Positions 54,826 to 64,000 are shown, counted from the first letter of the stretch. The stretch: 64,000 nucleotides of DNA from Zhihengliuella halotolerans (GCF_004217565.1 NZ_SHLA01000001.1:1240001-1304000); one strand, 5' to 3'. The notes: generated from the letters alone by a model not told the origin. Numbers and translations are program-made.

Positions 54826-54898
54826 TGACCCCAGCGGGATTCGAACCCGCGTTGCCGCCGTGAGAGGGCGGAGTACTAGGCCGCTATACGATGGGGCC
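54826..54898 (-). tRNA. tRNA-Glu (CTC)
   Basis: Exact second copy of the neighbouring tRNA-Glu (CTC), 73 bases, same acceptor and anticodon arms; the 3' flank differs, so only the gene was duplicated. CCA not encoded. Confidence 0.96.
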
Positions 54899-54967
54899 GA
54901 ACGCTATGGAAGATGACTGCTCACCTTCCACGAGAAAGAAGACGGAGTAGAACTCCCTACTTCTTCG

Positions 54968-55039
54968 CTGGGGTACCAGGACTCGAACCTAGAACGACGG
55001 TACCAGAAACCGCTGTGTTGCCAATTACACCATACCCCA
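54968..55039 (-). tRNA. tRNA-Gln (CTG)
   Basis: 72 bases: acceptor TGGGGTA/TACCCCA with discriminator G, D-arm GGTGTAATTGGCAACAC, anticodon CTG in loop TTCTGGT, and T-arm AGGTTCGAGTCCT. First tRNA of the cluster, about 140 bases downstream of gltX on the same strand. Confidence 0.95.
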
Positions 55040-55179
55040 TGGTTACCTCAACGACTGGTCAGCTGCCCTTTCGAGCGGCCAAACCAGCGCCTCAGCACGA
55101 GTAAATACTCTACACGCACTGTCTGAGAAAACCAAAATCGGAGCCCAGCCGTCGAGGCGTGTTCCTCCTCACAGAGGAA

Positions 55180-56694
55180 CTAGGCGACCGGCACCTGAGC
55201 TGCGAAGGACGCCATGCGCTTCAACGAGGACTCCCGGCCGAGGATGACCATCGACTCGAACAGCGGGGGCGAGATGCGGCGACCGGAGATCGCCGCGCGC
55301 ACGGGTCCGAAGGCCTTACGCGGCTTGAGGCCGAGATCGTCGATCAGCGCGACGCGCAGGGCACTCTCAATCGAGTCCTTGTCCCACTGCTCCAGGGCCT
55401 CGAGCGCCGTGGTCGCTTTCGCGACGACCTCCGCGAGGTTCTCCGGCATGCCCTTGAGCGCGTCATCAGCGACGACGACGTCCTCGTCCGCAGTGAAGAG
55501 GAAGCCGGTCATGTCCGGCGCCTCCCCCAGTAGCGTGATGCGCTCCTGAACCAGCGGGGCCACCTCGGTGAGGATCTCGGCTTCGCGCTCGCTCGGCTCC
55601 TCCCCGATCAGACCGGCGGCCTGGAAGTAGGGCACCAGGCGGTCGCGGAAATCGTCCGCCGCGAGCATGCGCACGTGAGTGCCGTTGATGGCTTCGGCCT
55701 TCTTCAGGTCGAAGCGCGCCGGGTTCGCGAGAACGTCGGTCACGTCGAAGGCTTCGATGAGCTGCTCGCGACTGAAAATGTCTTCATCCGCAGACAGGCT
55801 CCAGCCGAGCAGCGCCAGGTAGTTGAGCAGGCCCTCGGGGATGAACCCGCGATCGCGGTGGAGGAACAGGCTCGACTCGGGATCGCGCTTCGAGAGCTTC
55901 TTGTTGCCCTGCCCCATCACGTACGGCAGGTGTCCGAAGAGCGGCATGTACTGTGCGACGCCGATCTCGATCAGGGCGCGGTACAGCGCAATCTGGCGCG
56001 GCGTCGAGGACAACAGGTCCTCACCGCGCAGCACGTGCGTGATCCCCATGAGGGCGTCGTCGACCGGGTTGACCAGCGTGTACAACGGCTTGCCGTTGCC
56101 GCGAACCACGACGAAGTCCGGCGTCGTGCCGCCCTTGAACGTGATCTCCCCGCGGACGAGGTCGGTGAACGTGATGTCGTCGTCGGGCATGCGCAGGCGC
56201 AGTACCGGCTCGCGGCCCTCTGCGCGGAAGGCCTCGACCTGTTCGGCGGTCAGGGTGCGGTCGAAGTTGTCGTAGCCGAGCTTCGGGTCGCGGCCGGCAG
56301 CCTTGTGGCGCTCCTCGACCTCTTCCGGAGTGGAGAACGACTCGTAGACGTGCCCGCGCTCCTTGAGCTTGGCGATGACGTCCTGGTAGATGTCGGAGCG
56401 CTGCGACTGGCGGTACGGCTCGTGCGGGCCGCCGACGTTGACGCCCTCGTCCCAGGTGATGCCCAGCCAGTCGAGGGCGTCGAGGAGCTGCTGGTAGCTT
56501 TCCTCGGAGTCGCGCTGCGCGTCGGTGTCTTCGATGCGGAAGATCATCTTGCCGCCCGTGTGGCGGGCGTACGCCCAGTTGAATAGGGCGGTGCGAATCA
56601 GACCCACGTGCGGGGTTCCTGTCGGCGACGGGCAGAATCGCACGCGAACGGGGGTTTCGTCGGTCACTGTCGGCAATGTCGTGGCACTAGTCAT
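55180..56694 (-). CDS. gltX: Glutamate--tRNA ligase
   Basis: Class I synthetase charging tRNA-Glu, and in actinobacteria usually also tRNA-Gln for later GatCAB amidation. [21 protein letters not shown] is the HIGH-type motif, [17 protein letters not shown] follows, and [13 protein letters not shown] is the KMSKS-type loop. 504 residues, ATG at 56694. The three downstream tRNAs are its own substrates (Glu, Glu, Gln), a functional cluster. Confidence 0.96.
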   Translation of the reverse strand: MTSATTLPTVTDETPVRVRFCPSPTGTPHVGLIRTALFNWAYARHTGGKMIFRIEDTDAQRDSEESYQQLLDALDWLGITWDEGVNVGGPHEPYRQSQRSDIYQDVIAKLKERGHVYESFSTPEEVEERHKAAGRDPKLGYDNFDRTLTAEQVEAFRAEGREPVLRLRMPDDDITFTDLVRGEITFKGGTTPDFVVVRGNGKPLYTLVNPVDDALMGITHVLRGEDLLSSTPRQIALYRALIEIGVAQYMPLFGHLPYVMGQGNKKLSKRDPESSLFLHRDRGFIPEGLLNYLALLGWSLSADEDIFSREQLIEAFDVTDVLANPARFDLKKAEAINGTHVRMLAADDFRDRLVPYFQAAGLIGEEPSEREAEILTEVAPLVQERITLLGEAPDMTGFLFTADEDVVVADDALKGMPENLAEVVAKATTALEALEQWDKDSIESALRVALIDDLGLKPRKAFGPVRAAISGRRISPPLFESMVILGRESSLKRMASFAAQVPVA

Positions 56695-56748
56695 GATGCC
56701 TCGATTCTAGCCCCACGCGCAGTGGTCGACGTAGGAGCGGCCGTTCAC

Positions 56749-57015
56749 CTACCGACGTCGCATCAGCCCCAGAAGCAAGGTGACGAACGCCGCGATCGCG
56801 AAACCGACCGCGAGGACGATGCACACGCCAGCGAGGACTGGTGGCGCACCGGTGACGTGTGCTACGCGAGCGCAGACGCCAAAGAGGACCGCAAGCACGA
56901 TGCTGACACGACTAATTCCGCCAAAACTTCGCCACGAAACACGCTTGCCGCCTCCACCGCGGACTACACGGGTGGACGCGCCGGATTGATCGGAATTCGT
57001 CTGATGACGCGTCAC
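56749..57015 (-). CDS. Small two-helix membrane protein, unknown
   Basis: An 88-residue frame with a basic N-terminus (RVVRGGGGKRVSWRS) and two hydrophobic segments, IVLAVLFGVCARVAHVTGA and LAGVCIVLAVGFAIAAFVTLLLGL, ending RRR. GTG at 57015 lies two bases after the heparinase-fusion stop with GAGG upstream, so it is probably translated by coupling. I do not recognise it. Longer in-frame starts exist but would overlap the fusion gene. Confidence 0.5.
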   Translation of the reverse strand: MTRHQTNSDQSGASTRVVRGGGGKRVSWRSFGGISRVSIVLAVLFGVCARVAHVTGAPPVLAGVCIVLAVGFAIAAFVTLLLGLMRRR

Positions 57016-57016
57016 G

Positions 57017-59794
57017 TCAGGCGACCTCGCACCAAGAGCTGGTGACCGCTTGTGCCTCACCACCGCGTTCCCGATAGTAGACACGCGCGCGATACCGGCC
57101 GGCCTCGAGGGAATCCCACGAGAAATCCCGCCGATCCCCATATTCGATCGTGTCGACGACTTCGTTGGCACGATACAACTTGAGAGACACTTGGAGTTCC
57201 TCCGCGCCGCTGACGCTGAGCCGCAACGTGGAAGATCCTGCCGCAACCGAGAGGTTGATCCACGGAGCGGCGCCTGACGGCTGCGCCTGCGGTAAGGAGC
57301 TGGTACCAGATGAGAGTCCGGACGCCGCTGCGGATGCAGTCGAGCCATGCGGCGCACCAACACGCGCGGCAAGGGCGGTGATCTTGGACCGAAGGAAATT
57401 CTTGAACACGGGGCCGACATCCGAATGCGGCGTCCCTGGCACGACCTCTAAGCCGATGGTGTGCCCGGCCTCTTCAGCGTGACGTACCCAGGGCAGGACG
57501 TGATTGCGATAGTGGTGATCAGCGTCGCCGACCAACAGATCGACCCGAGGAATGGTCGATTGCCGCTGTACCTGCTCAAATAGGATCGCGTCCAACTCGG
57601 CGACGGCTACCTGGCCGGTCCCGCCCGTCATGAACTTCAAGACATTCGGATGCGGTTTCTCCAGGAATGACCCGATGCGCGTTTGGGGTGCACCCACGAC
57701 GATGCCGCCGCCGGCAAATTCGATACCGTGGTAAAGGGCTGCCGCTCCTCCCTTGGAGCTCCCCGCAAAATAGACGTGCTCGCGCCCAATTTGAAGGTCG
57801 TCGACGACCTTTCCGATCAGGGCCTGCACGGAGTGCGCAATGGCACGTGAACCGTGGTCCGAGAGGTAGTAGCAGCCTTGGTCACCGAAGTCGTCGAGAA
57901 TGTACAGGACATTGACGGGAAGATCCTGCAACGAACTGCGGTAGTTATAGGTGAAGCGACCGAGAGGGCTGATCGCGGAGAAGACGACGACGAGTGGCGC
58001 TGGGGATGGACCCTCCTGGAGATCCAGGAGGTAGTTCAGTTGTGGTTCGCCTCCGGCGCGGCGCCACTGGTTCTTTCCCTCCACCAACGCCAGATCGGCA
58101 TAGTTGAAGTCACCGCGGACCGCGAAACGCGACGCGACACGGGCGCAACGAGCTTTGAAGGAGACTCGGACGACGCTTGCAGGCTCGGCTTCACCGAACT
58201 CCGGGAAAGCCCAACCCAGGACCCGTGGCTTCGTCTCACCTCGATGCACGCTGACCTGGGTGGGCACATCAGCCTCAAAGAACGCGTCCAAGACCTTCAC
58301 ACCGTCACGGAAAGCCTCGAATCCCTGGCCGTGTGGCACCACGAGAAGGTTTGGGGCGAGGTTCCAGAACATCTCCCACGTGTGGTCATCTCGCTCCCCC
58401 TCAACTGTATCCACGACGCGGATGACATCAGCCTGCTCGCCAGTGGCTACGGAGACCTCGCGGCGGTGGGTACCCCCGGTCAGGCGTCCCGTCTCAGCCG
58501 TGACATCGAAACCGTGGGCTGTCTTCTCGGCGTGGATGAATCGGACGGTGTCAGCGTAGTCATCGACGCGGCGGACGCTCTTACGATCCAGCACGATGTT
58601 GTTGTGGGCGAACTGGCTGAACCCGTAGACCGTCATTGGATCCGAGTAGTTGTATCCGTACGGCCCTGCCTCGCTCACCAGCGGCTGCCCGGCCCCGTGA
58701 ACGACGAGCGAGAGATCGTCCGAGTGTTTGTGATAGTTGGAGTTGTAGGCCGCCGTCAGCATGACCCACGTTGCCTCCCTATCGGCCCAGCGGGACCGAT
58801 GAATGGCATACCCGGACTCCGGCAGCAGCAGCGTCACGTCCTTGGGTACCGTGCCCTTCCGCCCCTGCGTCACAGCGAAATCGTAGTTAGAGCTATCGAA
58901 AAGTTTGCCTGCGGTGGCGAGTAGTGACCGGCTGACCGAGTCACTGAGCAGCGGGTGCGTCCCAGCAGGGGTCACGACGTGCGTGGCGTACACGGATGCT
59001 TTCTCGAGGATGTCATCTAGCTGGGAGTCTGTGATGCCGCGCAGGTGCAGGTACGCGACGTGTTCCGTCAGGAAACGACAAATCATCTGGTGGTACGTCG
59101 GCGAATTCTCCACATGAACGCCGTCAACCGTGAAGCACGTTGAGAAATAGCCGTGGAGCCGTTCCAACGCTGTCGACCGGAACTCGACGAGGTGACTCTC
59201 CTCGTTCCACCGTGCCATTTCGGAATAGTGGCGCAGCGCGAGATCTTGAAACATGCCGTGGTTGTTCCAGCCAGCATGAAAGTCATCCCGGAGGAGAACG
59301 GACGCGGTGTTGTCGATGGCGGCCCGAAGAACCGACAAGTCCAGCCCGTTGTCACTTCGACTCAGGTTCCGTTCGACCAGCAGCCAGTGCATCAACCGTT
59401 GAGCCGTGGTCTCGTCGTGGTAGGCCAGGGGGTGCGGGGACGCCGCGGGGTCGAACCCGTTCTGCCCGACCCACCGATCGATCAAGTCGAGAACGGCAAC
59501 ACCAGCACGCTCGTCGCCCTCTTCCAAGGCCTCGGTCCAGTCGGCGAGAAAGAGGAATCCGTGGAGGAAGCGATCATGAGTGCGGTCCCCGACGGCCTGC
59601 CACACCGCCCCGTCGTCGTAGTCGATGTCCCCGAACCGGGGCGCGCGGATCGACCCTCCAGTAAGGAAAGCTTCGACTGCCTCAATGCTGTCGGTACCGC
59701 GCCGTTGTGGCAAGGCACGATAGCTGTACGAAGCCAGGTCCACGTCCGAGTCGTGCGTGCTGGACGTGGTGGTGTCGGGGTTCGTGGAGTTCAT
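57017..59794 (-). CDS. Heparinase II/III-like lyase fused to hydrolase-like and Ig-like domains
   Basis: A 925-residue protein. Residues ~20-260 form an alpha/alpha-toroid with WNNHGMFQDLALRHY and GVHVENSPTYHQM; ~320-560 is the heparinase II/III beta domain with YNSNYHKHSDDLSLVVHG. In known polysaccharide lyases of this fold these His/Asn/Tyr blocks hold the metal and active site. Residues ~600-800 resemble an alpha/beta hydrolase: LVVVFSAISPLG, HVYFAGSSKGGAAALYHG (G-x-S-x-G), VDLLVGDADHHY and a late GTPHSDVGP. A Ser/Ala/Pro linker leads to a C-terminal beta-sandwich (~850-925). No signal peptide or membrane segment is visible, odd for a lyase. ATG at 59794. Perhaps it edits or degrades glycan in the cytoplasm, or is exported another way. 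Confidence 0.82.
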   Translation of the reverse strand: MNSTNPDTTTSSTHDSDVDLASYSYRALPQRRGTDSIEAVEAFLTGGSIRAPRFGDIDYDDGAVWQAVGDRTHDRFLHGFLFLADWTEALEEGDERAGVAVLDLIDRWVGQNGFDPAASPHPLAYHDETTAQRLMHWLLVERNLSRSDNGLDLSVLRAAIDNTASVLLRDDFHAGWNNHGMFQDLALRHYSEMARWNEESHLVEFRSTALERLHGYFSTCFTVDGVHVENSPTYHQMICRFLTEHVAYLHLRGITDSQLDDILEKASVYATHVVTPAGTHPLLSDSVSRSLLATAGKLFDSSNYDFAVTQGRKGTVPKDVTLLLPESGYAIHRSRWADREATWVMLTAAYNSNYHKHSDDLSLVVHGAGQPLVSEAGPYGYNYSDPMTVYGFSQFAHNNIVLDRKSVRRVDDYADTVRFIHAEKTAHGFDVTAETGRLTGGTHRREVSVATGEQADVIRVVDTVEGERDDHTWEMFWNLAPNLLVVPHGQGFEAFRDGVKVLDAFFEADVPTQVSVHRGETKPRVLGWAFPEFGEAEPASVVRVSFKARCARVASRFAVRGDFNYADLALVEGKNQWRRAGGEPQLNYLLDLQEGPSPAPLVVVFSAISPLGRFTYNYRSSLQDLPVNVLYILDDFGDQGCYYLSDHGSRAIAHSVQALIGKVVDDLQIGREHVYFAGSSKGGAAALYHGIEFAGGGIVVGAPQTRIGSFLEKPHPNVLKFMTGGTGQVAVAELDAILFEQVQRQSTIPRVDLLVGDADHHYRNHVLPWVRHAEEAGHTIGLEVVPGTPHSDVGPVFKNFLRSKITALAARVGAPHGSTASAAASGLSSGTSSLPQAQPSGAAPWINLSVAAGSSTLRLSVSGAEELQVSLKLYRANEVVDTIEYGDRRDFSWDSLEAGRYRARVYYRERGGEAQAVTSSWCEVA

Positions 59795-59865
59795 TCCTAG
59801 CTTTCGGAGCGGCGCTCGGCCTGGCGGGAGTACATCAGTGGACGGGGTTCCTCAGGCGGATCAGT

Positions 59866-60627
59866 CTACCGGCGGAAGTGGTTCAGCAGGGTGCCGATGC
59901 CCTCGATCTCAACTTCGAACCGCTGGCCCTCGCGCAGCAGTCCGACGCCGGCGGGAGTGCCCGTGAGGATCACGTCGCCGGGCAGGAGCGTGAACGCTTG
60001 AGACGCGAACGAGACGAGGTCGGCCACGGACCAGACCATGTCGGAGGTGTTCCCGTCCTGGACGGTCTCGCCGTCGAGCCGGCCGACGACGGAGACGCTC
60101 TCCGGGTCGAACTCCGTCTCGATCCACGGACCGATCGGACAAGAACCGTCCCAGCCTTTGGCCCGTCCCCACTGCAGGTCGGTCTTCTGGACGTCGCGGG
60201 CCGTCAAGTCGTTGGCGCAGGTGTAGCCGAAGACGACGTCGGCGACCTTCTCCGCCGGGACGTCCTTGCAGATCCGTCCGATCACGACGGCCAGTTCGGC
60301 CTCAAAGGAGATCTCGTCAGAGAAGCTCGGCAGCGTCACCGGGTCACCCGGGCCGGCGATGGCCGTATTCGGCTTCAGGAACATCAGCGGCGAGGCCGGG
60401 ACCTCGTTACCGAGCTCCGCGGCGTGATCCGCATAGGTGCGGCCGAAGCAGACGATCTTCGATCGCGGAATGATCGGGGCAACGAGCCGGACGTCGTCGA
60501 GCGCGTGCTTGGTGCCGGTGGGCTGCACCCCCTGGTAGAAGGGGTCGCCGGCGATGCCGACGATCTCCTCGCCCTTCACGACGCCGTACTGGGGGTCTCC
60601 GTCAACTACAAAACGTGCAATTCGCAT
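59866..60627 (-). CDS. Fumarylacetoacetate hydrolase (FAH) family protein
   Basis: Metal-dependent FAH-fold enzyme of 253 residues. IVCFGRTYADHAAELGNEVP, FLKPNTAIAGPGDPV, FEAELAVVIG (metal-binding Glu residues), GYTCANDLTARDVQ and ILTGTPAGVGLL are the family blocks. Members hydrolyse or decarboxylate varied 2-oxo or acylpyruvate compounds, so the substrate is open. ATG at 60627; the in-frame upstream extension has no similarity. Its position between gltX and ilvE-leuB is common in Micrococcaceae. Confidence 0.92.
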   Translation of the reverse strand: MRIARFVVDGDPQYGVVKGEEIVGIAGDPFYQGVQPTGTKHALDDVRLVAPIIPRSKIVCFGRTYADHAAELGNEVPASPLMFLKPNTAIAGPGDPVTLPSFSDEISFEAELAVVIGRICKDVPAEKVADVVFGYTCANDLTARDVQKTDLQWGRAKGWDGSCPIGPWIETEFDPESVSVVGRLDGETVQDGNTSDMVWSVADLVSFASQAFTLLPGDVILTGTPAGVGLLREGQRFEVEIEGIGTLLNHFRR

Positions 60628-60660
60628 AGGTTCTACCTTACTTGTCGCGGCCAAAACAGA

Positions 60661-60692
60661 ACTGCGGCCGACGCTGTCGCGCCGGCCGCAGT
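60661..60692 (-). terminator. Terminator after ilvE
   Basis: Ten-base inverted repeat (60661-60670 and 60683-60692) with a 12-base loop, followed on the minus strand by TCTGTTTTGG. It separates ilvE from the FAH-family gene. Confidence 0.65.
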
Positions 60693-60711
60693 CTCAGAAG
60701 TCGGGGATGAC

Positions 60712-61800
60712 TCAAGCGAGTCGGGTGAGCCAGCCGTGCTTGTCGGCGACTGCGCCCGTCTGGATGCCCAGCAGTTCCTCGCGGATGCCCAGGGTCACGG
60801 AATCGGCAGCCAGTGCGGGCGAGGCGATGTCGCCTTCGGCGGTCTTCAGCTGACCGATCGGGGTGATCACGGCCGCGGTGCCGCACGCGAAGACCTCGCG
60901 CAAGGTGCCGTTCGCGGCCGTGCGGCGCCACTCGTCGAGGGTGAACTTGCGCTCCTCGACGGTGAGTCCGCGGTCCTTGAGCAGTTGGATGACCGATTTG
61001 CGCGTCACGCCGTGCAGGATGGTTCCGTTGAGTGTCGGGGTCACAACTCGTCCGTCGTCGAACACGAAAAACACGTTCATGCCGCCGAGCTCCTCGACGG
61101 CGTCGTCGTTGAACGGGTCGAGGAAAAGCACCTGCTGGCACCCATTCTCCTCCGCCTCGAGCTGGGCGGCTAGCGACGCGGCGTAGTTGCCGCCGCACTT
61201 TGCCTCGCCCGTGCCGCCGCGGCCGGCGCGCGCGTACTTGGTCGAGAGCCAGATGTTGACGGGCTTCAGCTCGCCACCGAAGTAGTTTCCCGCCGGCGAG
61301 GCGATGACCCGGTAGGAAACTTCGCGCGCTGGACGCACGCCGAGGAAGGCCTCGGTGGCGATCATGAACGGACGCAGGTAGAGCGCCTCGCCGTCGCCCG
61401 TGGGGACCCAGGAGCGATCAGCCTTGACGATCTCCTTCAGCGATTCGACAAACGCCTCGACGGGCAGCTCCGGCAGCGCCAGGCGCTGTGCCGACTTGTT
61501 GAAGCGATCCGCGTTGGCCTCGGGACGGAAGGACCAGACGGTTCCGTCCGCATGCCGGTAGGCCTTGAGACCTTCGAAGATCTCCTGACCGTAGTGCAGG
61601 ACGGATGCGGCGGGGTCGAGGGCGATCGGGCCGTATGGCTCGATGCGCGCGTTCGACCAGCGGCCGCCGTCGTGGGTCCAATTCCAGTCGATCACCGCGG
61701 TGTGGTCGGTGAAGTGGTCGCCGAATCCCGGGTTGGCGAGTACGGCGGCGCGCTCCTCGTCGCTCTTGGGGGTGGTTGAGAGCTGCTGGGAGAATTCCAT
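60712..61800 (-). CDS. ilvE: Branched-chain amino-acid aminotransferase
   Basis: PLP fold-type IV aminotransferase for Leu/Ile/Val. LHYGQEIFEGLKAYRHADG, LYLRPFMIATEAFLGV, GTGEAKCGGNYAASLAAQ (catalytic Lys) and VEELGGMNVFFVFDDG identify it. 362 residues, ATG at 61800. It lies about 80 bases downstream of leuB on the same strand. Confidence 0.96.
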   Translation of the reverse strand: MEFSQQLSTTPKSDEERAAVLANPGFGDHFTDHTAVIDWNWTHDGGRWSNARIEPYGPIALDPAASVLHYGQEIFEGLKAYRHADGTVWSFRPEANADRFNKSAQRLALPELPVEAFVESLKEIVKADRSWVPTGDGEALYLRPFMIATEAFLGVRPAREVSYRVIASPAGNYFGGELKPVNIWLSTKYARAGRGGTGEAKCGGNYAASLAAQLEAEENGCQQVLFLDPFNDDAVEELGGMNVFFVFDDGRVVTPTLNGTILHGVTRKSVIQLLKDRGLTVEERKFTLDEWRRTAANGTLREVFACGTAAVITPIGQLKTAEGDIASPALAADSVTLGIREELLGIQTGAVADKHGWLTRLA

Positions 61801-61881
61801 GGTGCTGGCGGCGCTTTCTCTTGAATGACTTAGGCAGTCGGGCCCGCGCCGCAGCGGTGCGGCGCTTGCCCTGAGGCCAGC

Positions 61882-62943
61882 TTAGGCCACGAGCGACACA
61901 ATCGCATCGCCGATTTCCACCGTCGTGCGCACGTCCGTGAGCTCGGCGCGGCTGGTGATGTCCTCCTCGACGGCGCGCTCGACGGCGCGGGCGGCGTCGG
62001 GCAGACCCACGTGCTCGAGCAGCAGGGCGACGGACAGGATGGCGGCCGTAGGATCGGCCTTCTGCTGCCCCGCGATATCCGGCGCGGAACCGTGCACGGG
62101 TTCGAACATGCTTGGCTCGGTGCGGTCCATGTTGATGTTGCCGCTCGCGGCGAGGCCGATGCCGCCCGTGATGGCCCCGGCCAGGTCCGTGAGGATGTCG
62201 CCGAAGAGGTTATCGGTGACGATCACATCGAACCGTGCCGGGTCCGTGGTCATGAAGATCGTCGCGGCGTCGACGTGCATGTAGTCGTGACTGACGTCCG
62301 GGAACTCGGCGGCCACGGCCTCGACCGTGCGGCGCCACAGGTGTCCCGCGTGCACGAGTACGTTGTGCTTGTGCACGAGCGTGACCTTCTTGCGCTCGCG
62401 GCGGGAGGCACGGGAGAACGCGTCGCGCACGACGCGCTCGACGCCGTGAGCCGTGTTGACGGAGACCTCGGTCGCGATCTCGTGCGGGGTGCCCACGCGC
62501 AATGCGCCGCCGTTGCCGACGTAGGGGCCCTCTGTCCCCTCGCGGACGACGACGAAGTCGATGTCACCCGGGTTGGCGAGGGGGCTGGGAACGCCAGAGT
62601 ACAGCTTGGACGGACGCAGGTTCACGAAGTGGTCCAAGGTGAAGCGCAATTTGAGCAGCAGTTCGCGCTCGATCAGGCCCGAGGGGATCCGGGTGTCCCC
62701 CGGTGCCGCGCCGACCGCACCGAAGAGGATGACCTCGTGCTGGCGAATCGCGGCCAGCGTGTCCTCATTGAGGACTTCGCCGGTCTCCAGCCAGTGGTTG
62801 GCGCCGAGGTCGTACTCGGTCAGCTGAAGGTCGACTCCGGCGCCTTCGGCGACGCGGCGGAGGACCTTGACGGCCTCGGTGACGACTTCCGGGCCGATGC
62901 CGTCGCCCGGGATGACTGCTAGATCGATGCTGCGGGTGCTCAT
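61882..62943 (-). CDS. leuB: 3-isopropylmalate dehydrogenase
   Basis: Oxidative decarboxylation step of leucine synthesis. [22 protein letters not shown] at the start, [34 protein letters not shown] (metal-binding Asp residues) and [20 protein letters not shown] are the signature blocks. ATG at 62943, 353 residues. Together with leuCD and the IclR regulator, this gives three of the leucine pathway genes in the window. Confidence 0.96.
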   Translation of the reverse strand: MSTRSIDLAVIPGDGIGPEVVTEAVKVLRRVAEGAGVDLQLTEYDLGANHWLETGEVLNEDTLAAIRQHEVILFGAVGAAPGDTRIPSGLIERELLLKLRFTLDHFVNLRPSKLYSGVPSPLANPGDIDFVVVREGTEGPYVGNGGALRVGTPHEIATEVSVNTAHGVERVVRDAFSRASRRERKKVTLVHKHNVLVHAGHLWRRTVEAVAAEFPDVSHDYMHVDAATIFMTTDPARFDVIVTDNLFGDILTDLAGAITGGIGLAASGNINMDRTEPSMFEPVHGSAPDIAGQQKADPTAAILSVALLLEHVGLPDAARAVERAVEEDITSRAELTDVRTTVEIGDAIVSLVA

Positions 62944-63005
62944 GCATCCAAGCCTAGGCAAACGGTCCGCATCCTGAGCAGTTCGTCTCAGCATATGAAC
63001 AAGCT

Positions 63006-64000
63006 CTAGAAGCTAGGTCGATGCAGCTTGACGACAGTCGTCCCGTCACGGATAGCAAAGACGTCACCCAGCGGGCTGACGATGGGGTACGAGTAGCCAC
63101 CTTCGGCCAGCCGGGTGGCGTGTCTTGATTGAATATGCACGGCAGTCACCTGACCACCACTGCAGTGGATCATGGATTTCGACGGTCGATGGTAGGCAAT
63201 ACGCGTCGTCCGGTACCCCCTTGAAGTCCTGGAGCCATGAAGGCGGAACGTGCGCACATGTTTGCCAGTCCGTCCCTCGATCTGCACCAATCCATTGGCA
63301 TGGGAGGCATAGATGATGGTGCCGAGGACTATGGGCGAGTTAATCTCGCCTACCTCCGGCACCTCGATTTCCCACTCAATTTCACGAGTTCGGAAATCTA
63401 TGAGGAGGACGCGCGCGGGCCTTGAGGAGAACTCGGCTCCGTACGCGTTTCTCTGGGACGTCGTGACAACCAGCTTCGCCCCATACAAGGCGATGCCTAC
63501 GACCGATTGATCGTGGACAACGTGCTCCCAAGCGGATTCGACACTGCCATCCGAGCGATTCAGCTTAACAACACCACCGCCCTGCAGCCCCTGAGAAGGC
63601 ACCGAGGCGACATACACGGAACCGGCGTCTGCCGTCATGGCGAAGGGACGGGACTGCCCATACTTCGGCTCGAGCACGGTCGTGCTGATCAGTTCGAGCG
63701 TCGTCTTATCCAATCGTGCTATGCGAGCTCCGGGATAGGACGCGACGATGATCTCGTCATCCAGTTCAATAATCGATTCGACTTGGCGGATCGCATCTCC
63801 ATGGGAGACCTCTTCCGATTCGTCCAGATTCGCGTGCATGATAGCCATCGATTCTCCGAGATAACCGGCCGCATAGACACGCCCCAATGAGTCCGCAAAT
63901 ATTGTTTGGATCTTCTGCGCGGTCGTCTCCAGCGTCACCTCCGTCTCGATCCCAAACAACGGATGCCCCACCAAATGGTCAGTACGGAGGATATAGCGGC
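63006..64000 (-). CDS. Beta-propeller repeat protein, 5' end beyond window
   Basis: About 331 C-terminal residues are visible; the frame is open to the last base. The sequence is strand-rich repeats of PQQ/WD-like character: [49 protein letters not shown] and [20 protein letters not shown]. Motif and repeat style match the Tat-exported protein at 12338-14485 (GSYPGARLRRL there). An in-frame TTG at 63974 is unlikely to be the start because the coding pattern continues upstream (RYILRTDHL). Whether it has a signal peptide cannot be seen. Confidence 0.7.
   Translation of the reverse strand, partial: RYILRTDHLVGHPLFGIETEVTLETTAQKIQTIFADSLGRVYAAGYLGESMAIMHANLDESEEVSHGDAIRQVESIIELDDEIIVASYPGARIARLDKTTLELISTTVLEPKYGQSRPFAMTADAGSVYVASVPSQGLQGGGVVKLNRSDGSVESAWEHVVHDQSVVGIALYGAKLVVTTSQRNAYGAEFSSRPARVLLIDFRTREIEWEIEVPEVGEINSPIVLGTIIYASHANGLVQIEGRTGKHVRTFRLHGSRTSRGYRTTRIAYHRPSKSMIHCSGGQVTAVHIQSRHATRLAEGGYSYPIVSPLGDVFAIRDGTTVVKLHRPSF

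Noticed and set aside
1-64000. Mobile elements, CRISPR arrays, integrases or phage genes
   Set aside because: No transposase motif, direct-repeat array or integrase-like protein was found, and no island boundary carries an obvious tRNA-end repeat.

Overview
The window looks like chromosomal DNA of a high-GC actinobacterium, most likely Micrococcaceae (Arthrobacter/Micrococcus/Kocuria relatives). Three things point there: the base composition; the housekeeping order yceD-rpmF-rnc-mutM / galU-coaD / rsmD-recG-DAK2 / DUF3515-ddl-gpsA-plsC-murA-leuD-leuC with a divergent IclR regulator / thiL / tRNA-gltX / FAH-ilvE-leuB; and frequent GTG/TTG starts with ATGA or GTGA overlaps. The taxonomic call is from recalled gene order, not a search.

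Layout. (A) 1-8018, minus strand: a cell-surface glycan operon running LCP transferase, two GT4 glycosyltransferases, two acyltransferase-3/SGNH O-acylation proteins (the last cut by the window edge). (B) 8133-10800: mutM, rnc, rpmF and a YceD-family gene. (C) 10888-20417: galU, coaD, a Tat-exported beta-propeller, an aminotransferase, a spermidine-synthase-like protein, rsmD, recG and a DAK2 kinase-like gene. (D) 20598-30259: a giant three-module glycosyltransferase, an ABC-2 exporter pair whose ATPase has lost its Walker A lysine, a GT4 enzyme and a second LCP protein. (E) 30348-38315: DUF3515 lipoprotein, ddl, gpsA, plsC, murA, leuDC and IclR. (F) 38348-46914: pyruvyl transferase-like protein, duplicated hydrolase-like protein, two CgeB-type glycosyltransferases, small SGNH-like protein. 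(G) 47048-51595: thiL and a pair of dynamin-like GTPases. (H) 51659-54527: second SGNH-like protein, second hydrolase-like protein, hexapeptide acetyltransferase. (I) 54633-62943: tRNA-Gln and two tRNA-Glu, gltX, a heparinase-hydrolase fusion, FAH-family gene, ilvE, leuB. (J) 63006-end: a second beta-propeller, cut by the window edge.

How it fits together. Islands A, D, F, H and the heparinase fusion look like one surface-glycopolymer pathway scattered between conserved housekeeping blocks. GalU would supply UDP-glucose. GT4 and CgeB-type enzymes would build the chain in the cytoplasm. The TagGH/Wzm-Wzt-like transporter would export it. The two LCP proteins would attach it to peptidoglycan. 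The AT3-SGNH, pyruvyl and acetyl transferases would decorate it. Proteins with a shared DP-x-L...W-Y-x-G / G-x-S-x-G hydrolase-like module, small SGNH-like proteins and a leader-less heparinase fusion recur in these islands and are the best candidates for an undescribed glycan-modifying system. Paralogues recur between islands (LCP, GT4, CgeB, hydrolase-like, SGNH-like, beta-propeller), suggesting growth by duplication. By eye the islands are lower in GC than the 8-20 kb housekeeping block. No insertion sequence, integrase, phage gene or CRISPR array was seen.
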